The notes below the pieces were generated by a model. The model was not told the DNA's origin, did no database searches, and saw only the letters and a program-made list of their open reading frames with translations. Shown piece after piece: positions 25,684 through 33,889 of a stretch of DNA of 64,000 nucleotides. Positions within the stretch are counted from its first letter, which is position 1. Every line of letters starts with the position of its first letter. The translations under genes were made by a program, and so were the position numbers. The stretch comes from Mycolicibacterium iranicum (GTDB lineage: Bacteria > Actinomycetota > Actinomycetes > Mycobacteriales > Mycobacteriaceae): assembly GCF_014190915.1 (NCBI RefSeq), contig NZ_JACHVU010000012.1, forward strand, positions 1 to 64,000, given 5' to 3'.

Positions 25684-27627
25684 ATGATGGTTACCAATCT
25701 GCTTCTTGATGACCCATACCTTCCGCTGGCTTTCTCTCTTTTTTCAAACCCTGGCGCTTACGCAGTCTTAGCCGGGGCTGGTGTTTCCCGAGGAGCCGGG
25801 CTCCCAACAGCCTGGGATATCGTCGTCGACCTCGTTGCGCAGATTGCGCAGCAAAGCGATGACGGCTACGAGATAACGCCTTCGACGGCGGCGCCGTGGT
25901 ACGAGGAGCGGTTCGGGAAGACACCGAGCTACAGCGAGATCGTCGAGCGCCTAGCCCTCACGCCTACCGAGAGGCAGAGCCTCTTAAAGGGGTATTTCGA
26001 GGCGTCGTTGGAGGGGGACAGTCCCGCTCCGTCGCTCGCCCATAGATCCATTGCCAGACTAATGGCGGGAGGTGCAGTGCGCGTCGCTGTCACCATGAAC
26101 TTCGACCGCCATCTTGAGCGAGCCTTAAGGGAGCTCGATATTGAGCCGACGATAGTCGCTACAGAAGCAGACGCCGAAGGGCTCACGCCCCTTCATACCA
26201 TCGATCAGTGCGTAATTCACCTCCATGGCGACTACCTGAACGCCGCTTCAATGAAGAACACTATTGTCGAGCTGAGCGGCTACGGCCCAAGCATGACGGC
26301 ACTTCTCGAGCAGATCATCTCCGATTACGGGCTACTAGTCGCCGGCTGGTCCGCGGAACACGACCACGCGTTACGGGATGCCGTATCCGCCAAATACCGC
26401 TCGATCTACACGATGGGTTGGATCTCGCCCGGACAGCTATCGCCAGCTGCCCAAGGACTGATTACAAGCAAGAAAGCGTTGAAGCTAGACGCGAAGGCTG
26501 ACGATGCTTTCGGGCGGCTTGCCGATCAGGTCCAGTCAATGCGGGAACGCGTTGCGCGACATCCACTCTCGTTGGCTGTCGCCGCCAGCAGAATCAAACG
26601 CGAACTGTCCGAACAGTTCCCCGCCATTTCTTCGCACGATATGCTCGCAGCCGAATTTGACGAGCTGCGCGCCAATCCTGCGCTCAATTTGGACAAGTAT
26701 ATGGACGACGACAATGCCCGGTATCAAACCCATCTCGACGGGGTGTTTGAGGCCAGCCGTATCGCCGCCGGCAGCGTGGCCGTTCTCTGTTACTGGGGGC
26801 CGGACTCGGCTTTAACTTGGTGGAGATCGCCGGTTGAGAAGTTGGCCCGGACCCGATTGCTCAGCGGCACAATTCGACTTATAGAGCTTCCCCTGATTCC
26901 TGCATCGATCGTCTTCTACTCCGCGTGCCTAGGTGCGACTGCCCATGGGCGGTACGGGCTGCTCGCGCAGATCCTTGAACTTCGCGGCCACAGGACAGAC
27001 CGAGTTCGTCGACCTTTCTACGAGTTGCTCACAGCTGCAACCCTTCTCGACGATCAGCGGGTAGGCAAATTCCACGCGGTAATCAGATCTATTGGCGAGG
27101 AAGGCTTGGGGCTCAGCCGAGGTGTCATCGACGAGGCGCTCCAGACGTTCGAGGTGTTAAGACTGTGCAGAGAGATACTCGCACATCCCGATTTCGCCGA
27201 TGAGATGGACGAATACGAACTCCCATCAACTCCAACAGAAGATTCTGCGTTGAGGACACCCACCGAGGTTTATCTCCGTAGAGAACGAAACAAAACGTTG
27301 AAAAGGATTGGGCACCTCTGTGATCCCCGTGGCGCTTATCTCTTGGCGTCAGGACGCATACTTGATCACGAGCCGACCGGTACGAAGTGGGGCTGTGCAG
27401 TAGCTGAGAACCTCGCCGAAGACGTCCAACGAGTCGGCGCACAGCACCCGGTCAGCTCCGGCTGGAGTATTCCACCGCTGAAGCTTTTCGTAGCCCTTCG
27501 AGCTGTCAGCGCGGCTGCCGGCCATCAGGGCCGTCAGCTGCAGTTCGCTGCGACGCCCGTCAACACAGCAGGATTTGTTCCATCCGCTTTCTGGCTGGAC
27601 ACCGGCAAAGCAGGTCCGGACGAGTAG
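25684..27627 (+). CDS. SIR2-like domain protein (candidate defence NADase)
   Basis: A 647-aa protein. Residues ~20–290 show the SIR2 fold: NAD-binding GAGVSRGAG at 31–39, TMNFD at 137–141 with the catalytic-type Asn139, and IHLHGD with His181, then LLVAGWSAEHDHALRDA. The order and Asn/His pair match SIR2-like NADase domains seen in anti-phage proteins rather than sirtuin deacetylases, since no zinc-ribbon Cys are present. Residues ~290–647 match nothing I know and may sense the trigger. The less GC-rich codon use fits an island gene. The ATG at 25684 is followed by another ATG. The HEPN-motif gene follows 68 nt later on the same strand. Confidence 0.8.
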   Translation: MMVTNLLLDDPYLPLAFSLFSNPGAYAVLAGAGVSRGAGLPTAWDIVVDLVAQIAQQSDDGYEITPSTAAPWYEERFGKTPSYSEIVERLALTPTERQSLLKGYFEASLEGDSPAPSLAHRSIARLMAGGAVRVAVTMNFDRHLERALRELDIEPTIVATEADAEGLTPLHTIDQCVIHLHGDYLNAASMKNTIVELSGYGPSMTALLEQIISDYGLLVAGWSAEHDHALRDAVSAKYRSIYTMGWISPGQLSPAAQGLITSKKALKLDAKADDAFGRLADQVQSMRERVARHPLSLAVAASRIKRELSEQFPAISSHDMLAAEFDELRANPALNLDKYMDDDNARYQTHLDGVFEASRIAAGSVAVLCYWGPDSALTWWRSPVEKLARTRLLSGTIRLIELPLIPASIVFYSACLGATAHGRYGLLAQILELRGHRTDRVRRPFYELLTAATLLDDQRVGKFHAVIRSIGEEGLGLSRGVIDEALQTFEVLRLCREILAHPDFADEMDEYELPSTPTEDSALRTPTEVYLRRERNKTLKRIGHLCDPRGAYLLASGRILDHEPTGTKWGCAVAENLAEDVQRVGAQHPVSSGWSIPPLKLFVALRAVSAAAGHQGRQLQFAATPVNTAGFVPSAFWLDTGKAGPDE

Positions 27628-27695
27628 ATACTGCCTGCGGCAAATCCACCTAAGCAGCATGCAACCCTTCGCGCGTCTAACTAGCCTTATTTTGT

Positions 27696-28811
27696 ATGAC
27701 GACCCCAGATGACCGCGACGAATACGAGCAACGAGTGCTGCCCGCAACGGCGAGCTTGAGCCGCTTCGTGGAGAAGCTCGTGAGCGAGCTAGATCTTGAG
27801 AACGGCGCCTTCCCGTGGTGGTCAGGTCATTCCGATTGGAAAACGCTGACCCTGTTGGCTGACTACTTGCTCCAGTCGCTACAGGGGGCAGAGGACGCTC
27901 TATTGTCAGCGTCACTTTCCGCTCAGATTCACCGGCAATCGATGTACGCCGAGGAGCACTCCCTTCGGACTGTTTGGAGAGCCGCAGCCCAGTCGAAACG
28001 ACAGAACGCGCAATCTCTCATGGCAGTGCTGCCTCAGGACGCGCAAGCTCGGCGACGGCGCATGACGATCACGTCTTCGGCTGAAAACTGCTTCTTTCAC
28101 CTCGGTCAGTCGCTGGACCGGTTGGCGGCAGCGGCAATGATTGTTGGAGGTTTTGAGATTCCAGGCGAAATAACCGGCATCTATTGGAGCACGCTCGAGC
28201 AGTACGCCGAGATGCTAAAGGCGGGGAATCAGAGAAGTACGGTTCTGCAGCCGGTTGAGACGGCTGGGCGTGCAATTCAGGAAGCACTTGTGAAACCCGT
28301 GCACGAGTGGCAGCAGTTCGGCCCGACTGATTGGTTCCCGTGGATGCGAGCTACTCGCAACGCGATGTCGCATCGAGCGGTGGGGACGAAGCTCAACGTT
28401 ACGGCGGGCACAAGACTGACCCGGTTGTTCTACCGCGCTCCAAAGTGGAGCGAGCTTCAGTCGCTTGTTTTCGGCGGCAGGCCTCCTAAGAAGCCGTTCT
28501 TCGATGCTTTCATCCCGGTTGGTTCGCAGGAGATCCTGGAGGGGTTGTGCGATTCGACCACCAAGATGATCGAAGCGGTGGTGCAAGAAATGGTCACGTG
28601 CTGGGACGCGCGGCGGGCGAATCCTGAGGCGATCGTGCAACATGGCGCTCAGTGGCCCACGGTCGAGCCATCACAGTCGGCACCCGCCTTTCCCGGTTAT
28701 GGTCCCCCTCTGTCGATCTCTGGCAAACAGTTGGTCCTCCATCCGTTGGACGCTCGCAGGTGGGAAGCTGCGCGAGCAAGCGATGACCGGGTGGCGGATT
28801 GGTACCGATAG
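27696..28811 (+). CDS. HEPN-motif protein, putative partner of the SIR2-like protein
   Basis: A 371-aa, mainly helical soluble protein that I do not recognise as a named family. It contains WMRATRNAMSHRAVG, where R221-N222-x3-H226 is the canonical HEPN RNase motif (R, polar residue, x3, H). The helix before it (AENCFFHLGQSLDRLAAAAM) could be the other half of such a fold. A ribonuclease or nucleotidyl-binding toxin-like role is inferred from this motif only. The ATG is preceded by an AT-rich TAGCCTTATTTTGT, so the gene may have its own, possibly leaderless, promoter as well as readthrough from the SIR2 gene. Confidence 0.65.
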   Translation: MTTPDDRDEYEQRVLPATASLSRFVEKLVSELDLENGAFPWWSGHSDWKTLTLLADYLLQSLQGAEDALLSASLSAQIHRQSMYAEEHSLRTVWRAAAQSKRQNAQSLMAVLPQDAQARRRRMTITSSAENCFFHLGQSLDRLAAAAMIVGGFEIPGEITGIYWSTLEQYAEMLKAGNQRSTVLQPVETAGRAIQEALVKPVHEWQQFGPTDWFPWMRATRNAMSHRAVGTKLNVTAGTRLTRLFYRAPKWSELQSLVFGGRPPKKPFFDAFIPVGSQEILEGLCDSTTKMIEAVVQEMVTCWDARRANPEAIVQHGAQWPTVEPSQSAPAFPGYGPPLSISGKQLVLHPLDARRWEAARASDDRVADWYR

Positions 28812-28820
28812 AGGCGTGCC

Positions 28821-28958
28821 TCAATGCCGCATCTCAATACCCGGGTACGGCAGGGGTCTACGCGGATAGTTCGTGCGCGACGGCTCGTGCGGAGTGCTGC
28901 GCATCCATGCATCGACATCCTCGGCAGTCAGCCAATACGACCGTCCACCGGTACCCAC
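28821..28958 (-). pseudogene. Possible excisionase-like fragment
   Basis: A minus-strand frame with GTG at 28958 encodes 45 residues including GRSYWLTAEDVDAWMRSTP. This resembles the helix-turn-helix entry of excisionase-type proteins. The frame stays open upstream to the stop of the SDR gene at 29064 without an ATG. It may be a remnant of the element's Xis gene or chance open sequence. Its stop lies 9 bp from the end of the convergent HEPN-motif gene. The rest of 28812–29063 holds nothing I can name. Confidence 0.25.
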
Positions 28959-29063
28959 TGCGGGACCAGAGTCAGAGCGGGTTTTATGTATTTGGTGCCG
29001 CTGCTCGTACCGTCGGCCATACCGGAGGCGGGGTGCAGATTTCTCTTCCGGCTGGGTTGCTCC

Positions 29064-29903
29064 CTACTTCAGCATGCTTCCTGCGTCGACCGTCACGGGC
29101 AGACCCGTGACATAGCGTGATTCGTCGGACGCGAGGAACAGCACGGCATTGCTGATGTCGACCGGCTCCACCCAGCCGACAGGAAGCACATGCATCATCT
29201 GCGCGACGACGGCCATGTCGTCCGGTCCCGGATTGTCCAGGTCAGGGCGGAACAGCTTCATCGTGCCCTCATTCATGAACATCGGCGTGTTCACGTTCGT
29301 GGGACAGACCGCGTTGACGCGGATCGAGTGTTGGCCGAGCTCGACGGCGAAAGTACGCATCAGGCCGATGACGCCGTGCTTGGCGGCGATGTAGTGGCCG
29401 GTGTGCGGGTAGGCCTTGAGGCCGCCGACCGAGCTGGTGAGCACGATCGAGCCACCGTCGCCGCCGGAGATAATATGCGGGACAGCCGCTTTCACCGATT
29501 TCCACACGCCGGAGAGATTGATGGCGAGCATGTCATCCCAGTCCTCCTCGCGGGTCTTGTCCAGCGTCTGCCCCCCATTGCCGATACCGGCGTTGGCCAC
29601 CACGATGTCGAGACGCCCGAGTTGCTCGACTCCGCCGTCGACGGCGGCCTTGAGCGCGTCGTAGTCGCGGACGTCGACTTCGGCAGTGACGATGCGCCGA
29701 TCAAGACCTTTGATCAGATCGGCGGTCCCAGCCAGGTCGCCAGGCGTGGACGGGGCAATCTGCGCGTCCTCGCTGATCGGGCCGCAGATGTCCACCGCGA
29801 TGATGTCGGCGCCCTCTTGGGCGAGCCGCACCGCGTGACTCCGGCCCTGACCGCGTGCTGCGCCGGTGATGAAGGCAACCTTGCCCTCGACTCTTCCAGC
29901 CAT
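29064..29903 (-). CDS. SDR-family oxidoreductase, mycofactocin-associated type
   Basis: A 279-aa dehydrogenase. The N-terminal TGAARGQGRSHAVRLAQEG with VDIC after the second beta strand is the pattern of the mycofactocin-coupled SDRs (carveol dehydrogenase group). These proteins hold NAD tightly and pass electrons to mycofactocin. Also present: NAGIGNGG, SSVGGLKAYPHTGHYIAAKHG (catalytic Ser, Tyr, Lys) and the C-terminal VTGLPVTVDAG. It oxidises an unknown alcohol. The ATG at 29903 is preferred over one four codons upstream. A candidate TetR operator lies 34 bp upstream, and the ferredoxin–P450 pair is divergent. Confidence 0.9.
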   Translation of the reverse strand: MAGRVEGKVAFITGAARGQGRSHAVRLAQEGADIIAVDICGPISEDAQIAPSTPGDLAGTADLIKGLDRRIVTAEVDVRDYDALKAAVDGGVEQLGRLDIVVANAGIGNGGQTLDKTREEDWDDMLAINLSGVWKSVKAAVPHIISGGDGGSIVLTSSVGGLKAYPHTGHYIAAKHGVIGLMRTFAVELGQHSIRVNAVCPTNVNTPMFMNEGTMKLFRPDLDNPGPDDMAVVAQMMHVLPVGWVEPVDISNAVLFLASDESRYVTGLPVTVDAGSMLK

Positions 29904-29936
29904 ATGGCAACTCATTTCTTCTCGGAGAACTAGGTG

Positions 29937-29952
29937 TTGGTCGGTCGATCAG
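29937..29952 (+). promoter_or_regulatory. TetR-type operator, copy 1 (SDR promoter)
   Basis: TTGGTC-GGTC-GATCAG is an imperfect palindrome that fits the consensus YTGGTC-N4-GAYCAR shared with the sites at 30138 and 32420. It lies just upstream of the leftward SDR gene. The regulator is presumably the TetR protein encoded at 31769–32347. Confidence 0.55.
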
Positions 29953-30137
29953 GAAGAGTTGCACCGAAATGAAGCGCCGTCAACCGCAGGTTTCAGCCCA
30001 GCGGTGCGTCTCTGCGGCTGAGAAACCCAGCGGAAAGGTGGATCAACGGATATCTGCGCATCCCGCAGGCCCGCCATCTCAGGCGACTCCATTGACCGTC
30101 AGCCACCGAAATGATAAGCATGGCCCGTACAATCGAA

Positions 30138-30153
30138 CTGGTCGATCGATCAA
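30138..30153 (+). promoter_or_regulatory. TetR-type operator, copy 2 (ferredoxin–P450 promoter)
   Basis: CTGGTC-GATC-GATCAA lies 36 bp upstream of the ferredoxin start and matches the YTGGTC-N4-GAYCAR pattern. Its position just before the start of the ferredoxin–P450 operon fits repression. The remainder of the 286-bp divergent gap (29904–30189) shows no gene. Confidence 0.55.
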
Positions 30154-30189
30154 GAATGGGGAATCGATGCGTCAGATGGACGGCAGGTC

Positions 30190-30414
30190 ATGACGACGCC
30201 CAGGCGCTTGCGGGTGGACCGGCGGCTGTGCGAAGGGCACGCCCTCTGTCTCCAGTCAGCGCCGGAGATCTTCATTCTGTCCGACGACGACGTCGCAGAA
30301 TGCGTTGCGCAACCCTCCAACGATCAGTGGGATCAGGCCGCCGCCGCCATCGATGCCTGCCCACGGGGAGCCATCGCCCTCGTCGAAGACTTGAAAGGAC
30401 AGCCCGTCCGATGA
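30190..30414 (+). CDS. 3Fe-4S ferredoxin, P450 redox partner
   Basis: A 74-aa ferredoxin. The cluster ligands follow the pattern CEGHALC (C-x2-H-x2-C) and later DACPRGAI, the layout of actinobacterial [3Fe-4S] ferredoxins in which a His replaces the fourth Cys position. Such proteins pass electrons to cytochromes P450. Its stop overlaps the ATG of the P450 gene by 4 nt (ATGA), which supports a dedicated pair. Confidence 0.92.
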   Translation: MTTPRRLRVDRRLCEGHALCLQSAPEIFILSDDDVAECVAQPSNDQWDQAAAAIDACPRGAIALVEDLKGQPVR

Positions 30415-31691
30415 CCGACCTCGCCTCCGTGAACTTCTTCGCCGACCCGGACGTCAGCCAGAGTCCTTACGAGTATTGGGATTATCTGCGTGAGCAGGGC
30501 CCGGTCACCCGGGAACCGCATTTCGGCGTCTTCGCGGTGACGGGCTACCAGGAGGTGATGGCCGCCTTCAAAGATCATGCATCGTTCTCAGCGGTGAACG
30601 CCATCGGCGGCCCCTTCCCCCCGTTGCCTTTCACCCCGGAGGGCGACGACATCAGTGATCAGATCGAGGCACACCGACACCTGTTCCCGATTCATGAGCA
30701 CATGGTGGTCATGGACCCGCCGGCTCATGAGCGTGCGCGTTCCCTGCTCGCAAAACTCCTGACGCCACGACGGTTGAAGGAGAACGAGGACTACATGTGG
30801 CAATTGGTCGACAGCCAGCTCGACGCCATCATCGGTAAGGGCCGCTGCGAATTCCTGTCCGAGTACGCGAAGCCCTTCGCGACTTCCGCCATCATCGACC
30901 TGCTGGGGGTTCCCCAGGAGGACCGGCCGGAATTCCTGGCAGCGCTCGGCGCAGAACGTCCCGAGGGCAACCGCGTCGGCGCGCTCGACGGCGAGCCCGT
31001 CGGGCTCGACCCGCTGCAGTACCTCGACGACAAGTTCTGCGGCTATCTGGCTGAACGCAGACGGGAGCCACGCGGTGACGTGCTGTCGGGGATGGCGACC
31101 GCGCTTTACCCCGACGGATCCACTCCTGAGATCCTTGAGGTGGCCAAACCCGCGACCTTTCTGTTCGCCGCCGGGCAGGAAACTGTCACCAAGCTGCTGA
31201 GTGCTGCGGTCCAGACTCTGGGCGACCGTCCCGAGTATCAGCAGCAACTGCGTGCAAATCCCGAGGGCATACCGACGTTCATCGAGGAGTCACTGCGGAT
31301 GCACTCACCGACCAAAATCGACTTCAGACTGGTGCGGCGCACCACCTCACTGGGCGGCGTACACCTGCCCGCAGGCAGCGTCGTGATGCTGTGCCTGGGT
31401 GCGGCCAACCGAGACCCCGCCAAATTCGAGGATCCGCACGAGTTCCGGCCCGATCGAAAGAACGTCCGCGAGCACATTGCTTTCGGTCGCGGAATCCACA
31501 CCTGTGCCGGCGCACCCCTGGCGCGCGTCGAAGGACAGATCACTGTCCGGCGGATGTTGGATCGCCTGGCTGACATCCGGATTGACGAGTCGGTGCACGG
31601 CCCAGCCGGTCGGCGCGACTACACCTACGAACCAACGTTCCTGCTACGGGGTCTGACGCAGTTACGCATCGAATACACCCCCGCGTCCTGA
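30411..31691 (+). CDS. Cytochrome P450
   Basis: A 426-aa soluble bacterial P450. The I-helix motif is AAGQETVTKLL (Glu-Thr in place of the usual Asp-Thr), the K-helix ExxR is EESLRMHSP, and the heme loop AFGRGIHTCAGAPLAR carries the Cys ligand. It should hydroxylate a small hydrophobic substrate. The neighbouring mycofactocin-type SDRs and aldehyde dehydrogenase suggest that the resulting alcohol is oxidised further. The substrate cannot be read from the sequence. Confidence 0.92.
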   Translation: MTDLASVNFFADPDVSQSPYEYWDYLREQGPVTREPHFGVFAVTGYQEVMAAFKDHASFSAVNAIGGPFPPLPFTPEGDDISDQIEAHRHLFPIHEHMVVMDPPAHERARSLLAKLLTPRRLKENEDYMWQLVDSQLDAIIGKGRCEFLSEYAKPFATSAIIDLLGVPQEDRPEFLAALGAERPEGNRVGALDGEPVGLDPLQYLDDKFCGYLAERRREPRGDVLSGMATALYPDGSTPEILEVAKPATFLFAAGQETVTKLLSAAVQTLGDRPEYQQQLRANPEGIPTFIEESLRMHSPTKIDFRLVRRTTSLGGVHLPAGSVVMLCLGAANRDPAKFEDPHEFRPDRKNVREHIAFGRGIHTCAGAPLARVEGQITVRRMLDRLADIRIDESVHGPAGRRDYTYEPTFLLRGLTQLRIEYTPAS

Positions 31692-31768
31692 ACGCGTGCC
31701 GGTGGGCTGGCGAGAACACCTGAGCGCATCGCCGACGCAACGCGACGGGCTACGTGCACGACGGGCGG

Positions 31769-32347
31769 CTAGTCACCGAGCTCCTTCAAGCGCGCCTCGA
31801 CAAAAGCGCGCATCTCGGCATGCCCGAGATTGACCCCGACGGAATCCTCGTTGCACAGGCTGCGTGCTATTTGTGCGATGAGCATCGAGATCGCCACCGG
31901 CGGATATTTGTCGGTGTCCAGGCCCCGTGCGCGCATCGCAACGGTGACCGCCGCGGATTCGATGTCACGAACCCGTTCTGCGTACGCCCGTAACTCTGCA
32001 CGAATTGCTTTGCGGTGGTTCGCAAGTGCCATGAATTCGGTGTTGAGCGCCGTCAGGCGGGAGTCACTGTTCATGTCCCACAACGTCCGCAGCGGATCGT
32101 CAGCCACGAGGGCGGCGCGCATCCGTTCGAGCGAGGCATCGGCTCCGGCCCGCAGCACCTCCACGAACAGGTCGTCCATGGTGGGGAAGTAATAGTAGAC
32201 AAGGGCTTGCTTGACGCCGGCTTCCGCAGCCACCCGGCGCGAGGTGGCGGCCGCGTAACCCTCGTCCCGCATCACTCGCGCTGTCGCCTCGATCAGCCGG
32301 TTCCGCGCGTTGGTGTCCGGTGCACTGGGCTTTCGTGCCGGCGTCAT
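31769..32347 (-). CDS. TetR-family transcriptional regulator
   Basis: A 192-aa regulator. N-terminal helix-turn-helix: NRLIEATARVMRDEGYAAAT, RRVAAEAGVKQALVYYYFPT. The C-terminal ligand domain has no informative motif. The ATG at 32347 is preferred. An upstream in-frame ATG at 32389 would add 14 residues. A perfect palindrome (32420–32435) lies 73 bp upstream. The same motif occurs at the SDR and ferredoxin–P450 promoters, so this protein probably controls those genes and itself. Convergent with the P450 gene. Confidence 0.88.
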   Translation of the reverse strand: MTPARKPSAPDTNARNRLIEATARVMRDEGYAAATSRRVAAEAGVKQALVYYYFPTMDDLFVEVLRAGADASLERMRAALVADDPLRTLWDMNSDSRLTALNTEFMALANHRKAIRAELRAYAERVRDIESAAVTVAMRARGLDTDKYPPVAISMLIAQIARSLCNEDSVGVNLGHAEMRAFVEARLKELGD

Positions 32348-32419
32348 CACGCACGCTCCATCGGCAGGCCGGGTGACCATGAACAACACACCACGATGGG
32401 CATGACGAATGCTAACAGT

Positions 32420-32435
32420 CTGGTCTATCGACCAG
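32420..32435 (-). promoter_or_regulatory. TetR-type operator, copy 3 (autoregulatory site)
   Basis: CTGGTC-TATC-GACCAG is a perfect 6-bp inverted repeat with a 4-bp spacer, located between the TetR start and the 3' end of the aldehyde dehydrogenase gene. It is the best copy of the YTGGTC-N4-GAYCAR motif. Confidence 0.6.
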
Positions 32436-32449
32436 TTCGACGGAGACGG

Positions 32450-33889
32450 TCAGTCCAGCCCGAGTCGGATGTTCTTGACCTGTAGGAATTCATACAGACC
32501 CTCGACGCCGCCGGTACGCCCGAAGCCGCTCTGTTTGTATCCGCCGTACGGTCCTTGTGGCGAGATCCGGCTTATCGAATTGATCCACACCGAGCCTGAT
32601 TCGAGAGCCCGGGCCACGCGGTGGGCGCGCCGCAGATCCCGCGTGTGCAGGAAGGCATTCAAGCCGTACGCCGTATCGTTGGCGATCCGTACCGCCTCGC
32701 CGTCATCACCGAATCGGATGAGGGAGACCACTGGGCCGAAGGTCTCGTGCTGCGCGATCGGCGATGTGTTGTCCACGTCGCCGAGGACCGTGGGCTCAAG
32801 GTAATAGCCCTGTGCGAGCGGCCCTCCGATGCGTCTGCCGCCGGTGAGCAGGGTGCCGGCGCCGCTGCCGGCGGCAGTGTCCACTGCATCGAGAATGCGT
32901 TGCAGCGACGCCTCGGAGATGACCGGCCCAAACCTCGTCGACGGATGCATCGGGTCGCCCACGACCGCTGAGTCGATGACCGCGAGGAATTTCTCGACGA
33001 AGACGTCATACACGGATTCATGGACCAGCAGTCGGCTGGCACAGGCGCAACTCTGCCCGGACTGCATCAACGGCCCCTGATGCGCAGACAGCACTGCGGC
33101 TCGATCCAGGTCGGCGTCGGCGAATACGATGTTCGCCGACTTGCCACCTAGTTCGGCGACCACCGGCGTCAGATTTGTGGCTGCAGCCCGCAGTACAGCG
33201 CGAGCCGTTTCCCCGCCTCCCGTGAAATGCACCTTACGAACAGCCGGGTGACGCACCAGTGCGTCGCCGCCCTCGGCACCGGCCGGCACGATGTTCACCA
33301 GGCCGGCGGGCAGGCCTGCCTCCACGCAGAGCTCACCGAAGCGCAGTGCGGCCAGCGGTGCCAACTCCGACGGTTTGAAGACGACCGCGTTTCCGGCAGC
33401 CAACGCCGGAGCCACACAGGAACCCGCAACAACCAGAGATCCGTTCCACGGGGCGATGATGCCGACGACCCCATAGGGTTCACGTTCGACGAGGTTGACA
33501 TCGAAGCATCCGCTCACCGGGGTGCTCGCGCCGCAGACTTTGTCCGCATACCCGGCGAAGTGGCGCAGGAAGCTCTCCAACAGAGTGGCGGTGCCGGCAA
33601 GTGACAGCGGTACGGCGTAGTCCTGGACATTCAGTACAGCGAGTTCGTCGAGGCGCTGATGCACGACGTCGGCGAGGTCGATCAGCAGATCACGACGTAC
33701 GTCCACGGTCAGGGAAGCCCATTCACGCTGAGCGTCTCCTGCGGCGAGGACGGCCCGATCCATCTCCGCGGCCCCCGCCAACGCAACCGAGGCATTGGGC
33801 TGACCGGTCGCGGGGTAGATGTGATGATGCACAGTCTCCGTCGAGGTGATGCGGTCTGTGCCCACCAGAAGGCCGAGGGTGTCCGTCAC
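32450..33889 (-). CDS. Aldehyde dehydrogenase family protein
   Basis: A 479-aa NAD(P)-dependent aldehyde dehydrogenase. NAD-binding segments: GIIAPWNGSLVVAG, NAVVFKPSELAPLAALRFGE and VHFTGGGETARAVL. The catalytic Glu is in AELGGKSANIVF and the nucleophile Cys in SGQSCACASRLLV. The C-terminus has HETFGPVVSLIRF and GGYKQSGFGRTGG. The GTG start overlaps the stop of the upstream gene (GTGA). It is the last gene of a leftward four-gene operon starting at 36301 and should oxidise the aldehyde made from an alcohol by the SDRs. Confidence 0.93.
   Translation of the reverse strand: MTDTLGLLVGTDRITSTETVHHHIYPATGQPNASVALAGAAEMDRAVLAAGDAQREWASLTVDVRRDLLIDLADVVHQRLDELAVLNVQDYAVPLSLAGTATLLESFLRHFAGYADKVCGASTPVSGCFDVNLVEREPYGVVGIIAPWNGSLVVAGSCVAPALAAGNAVVFKPSELAPLAALRFGELCVEAGLPAGLVNIVPAGAEGGDALVRHPAVRKVHFTGGGETARAVLRAAATNLTPVVAELGGKSANIVFADADLDRAAVLSAHQGPLMQSGQSCACASRLLVHESVYDVFVEKFLAVIDSAVVGDPMHPSTRFGPVISEASLQRILDAVDTAAGSGAGTLLTGGRRIGGPLAQGYYLEPTVLGDVDNTSPIAQHETFGPVVSLIRFGDDGEAVRIANDTAYGLNAFLHTRDLRRAHRVARALESGSVWINSISRISPQGPYGGYKQSGFGRTGGVEGLYEFLQVKNIRLGLD

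Noticed and set aside
25416..25709. 97-codon plus-strand frame before the SIR2-like gene
   Set aside because: Ala/Arg-rich with no domain, competing with an equally plausible minus-strand frame. Neither has enough support.
30000..30020. Possible second copy of the tRNA-Pro 3' end (TTTCAGCCCAGCGG)
   Set aside because: Only seven to eight bases match (CAGCCC), which is too short to call an attachment-site repeat.
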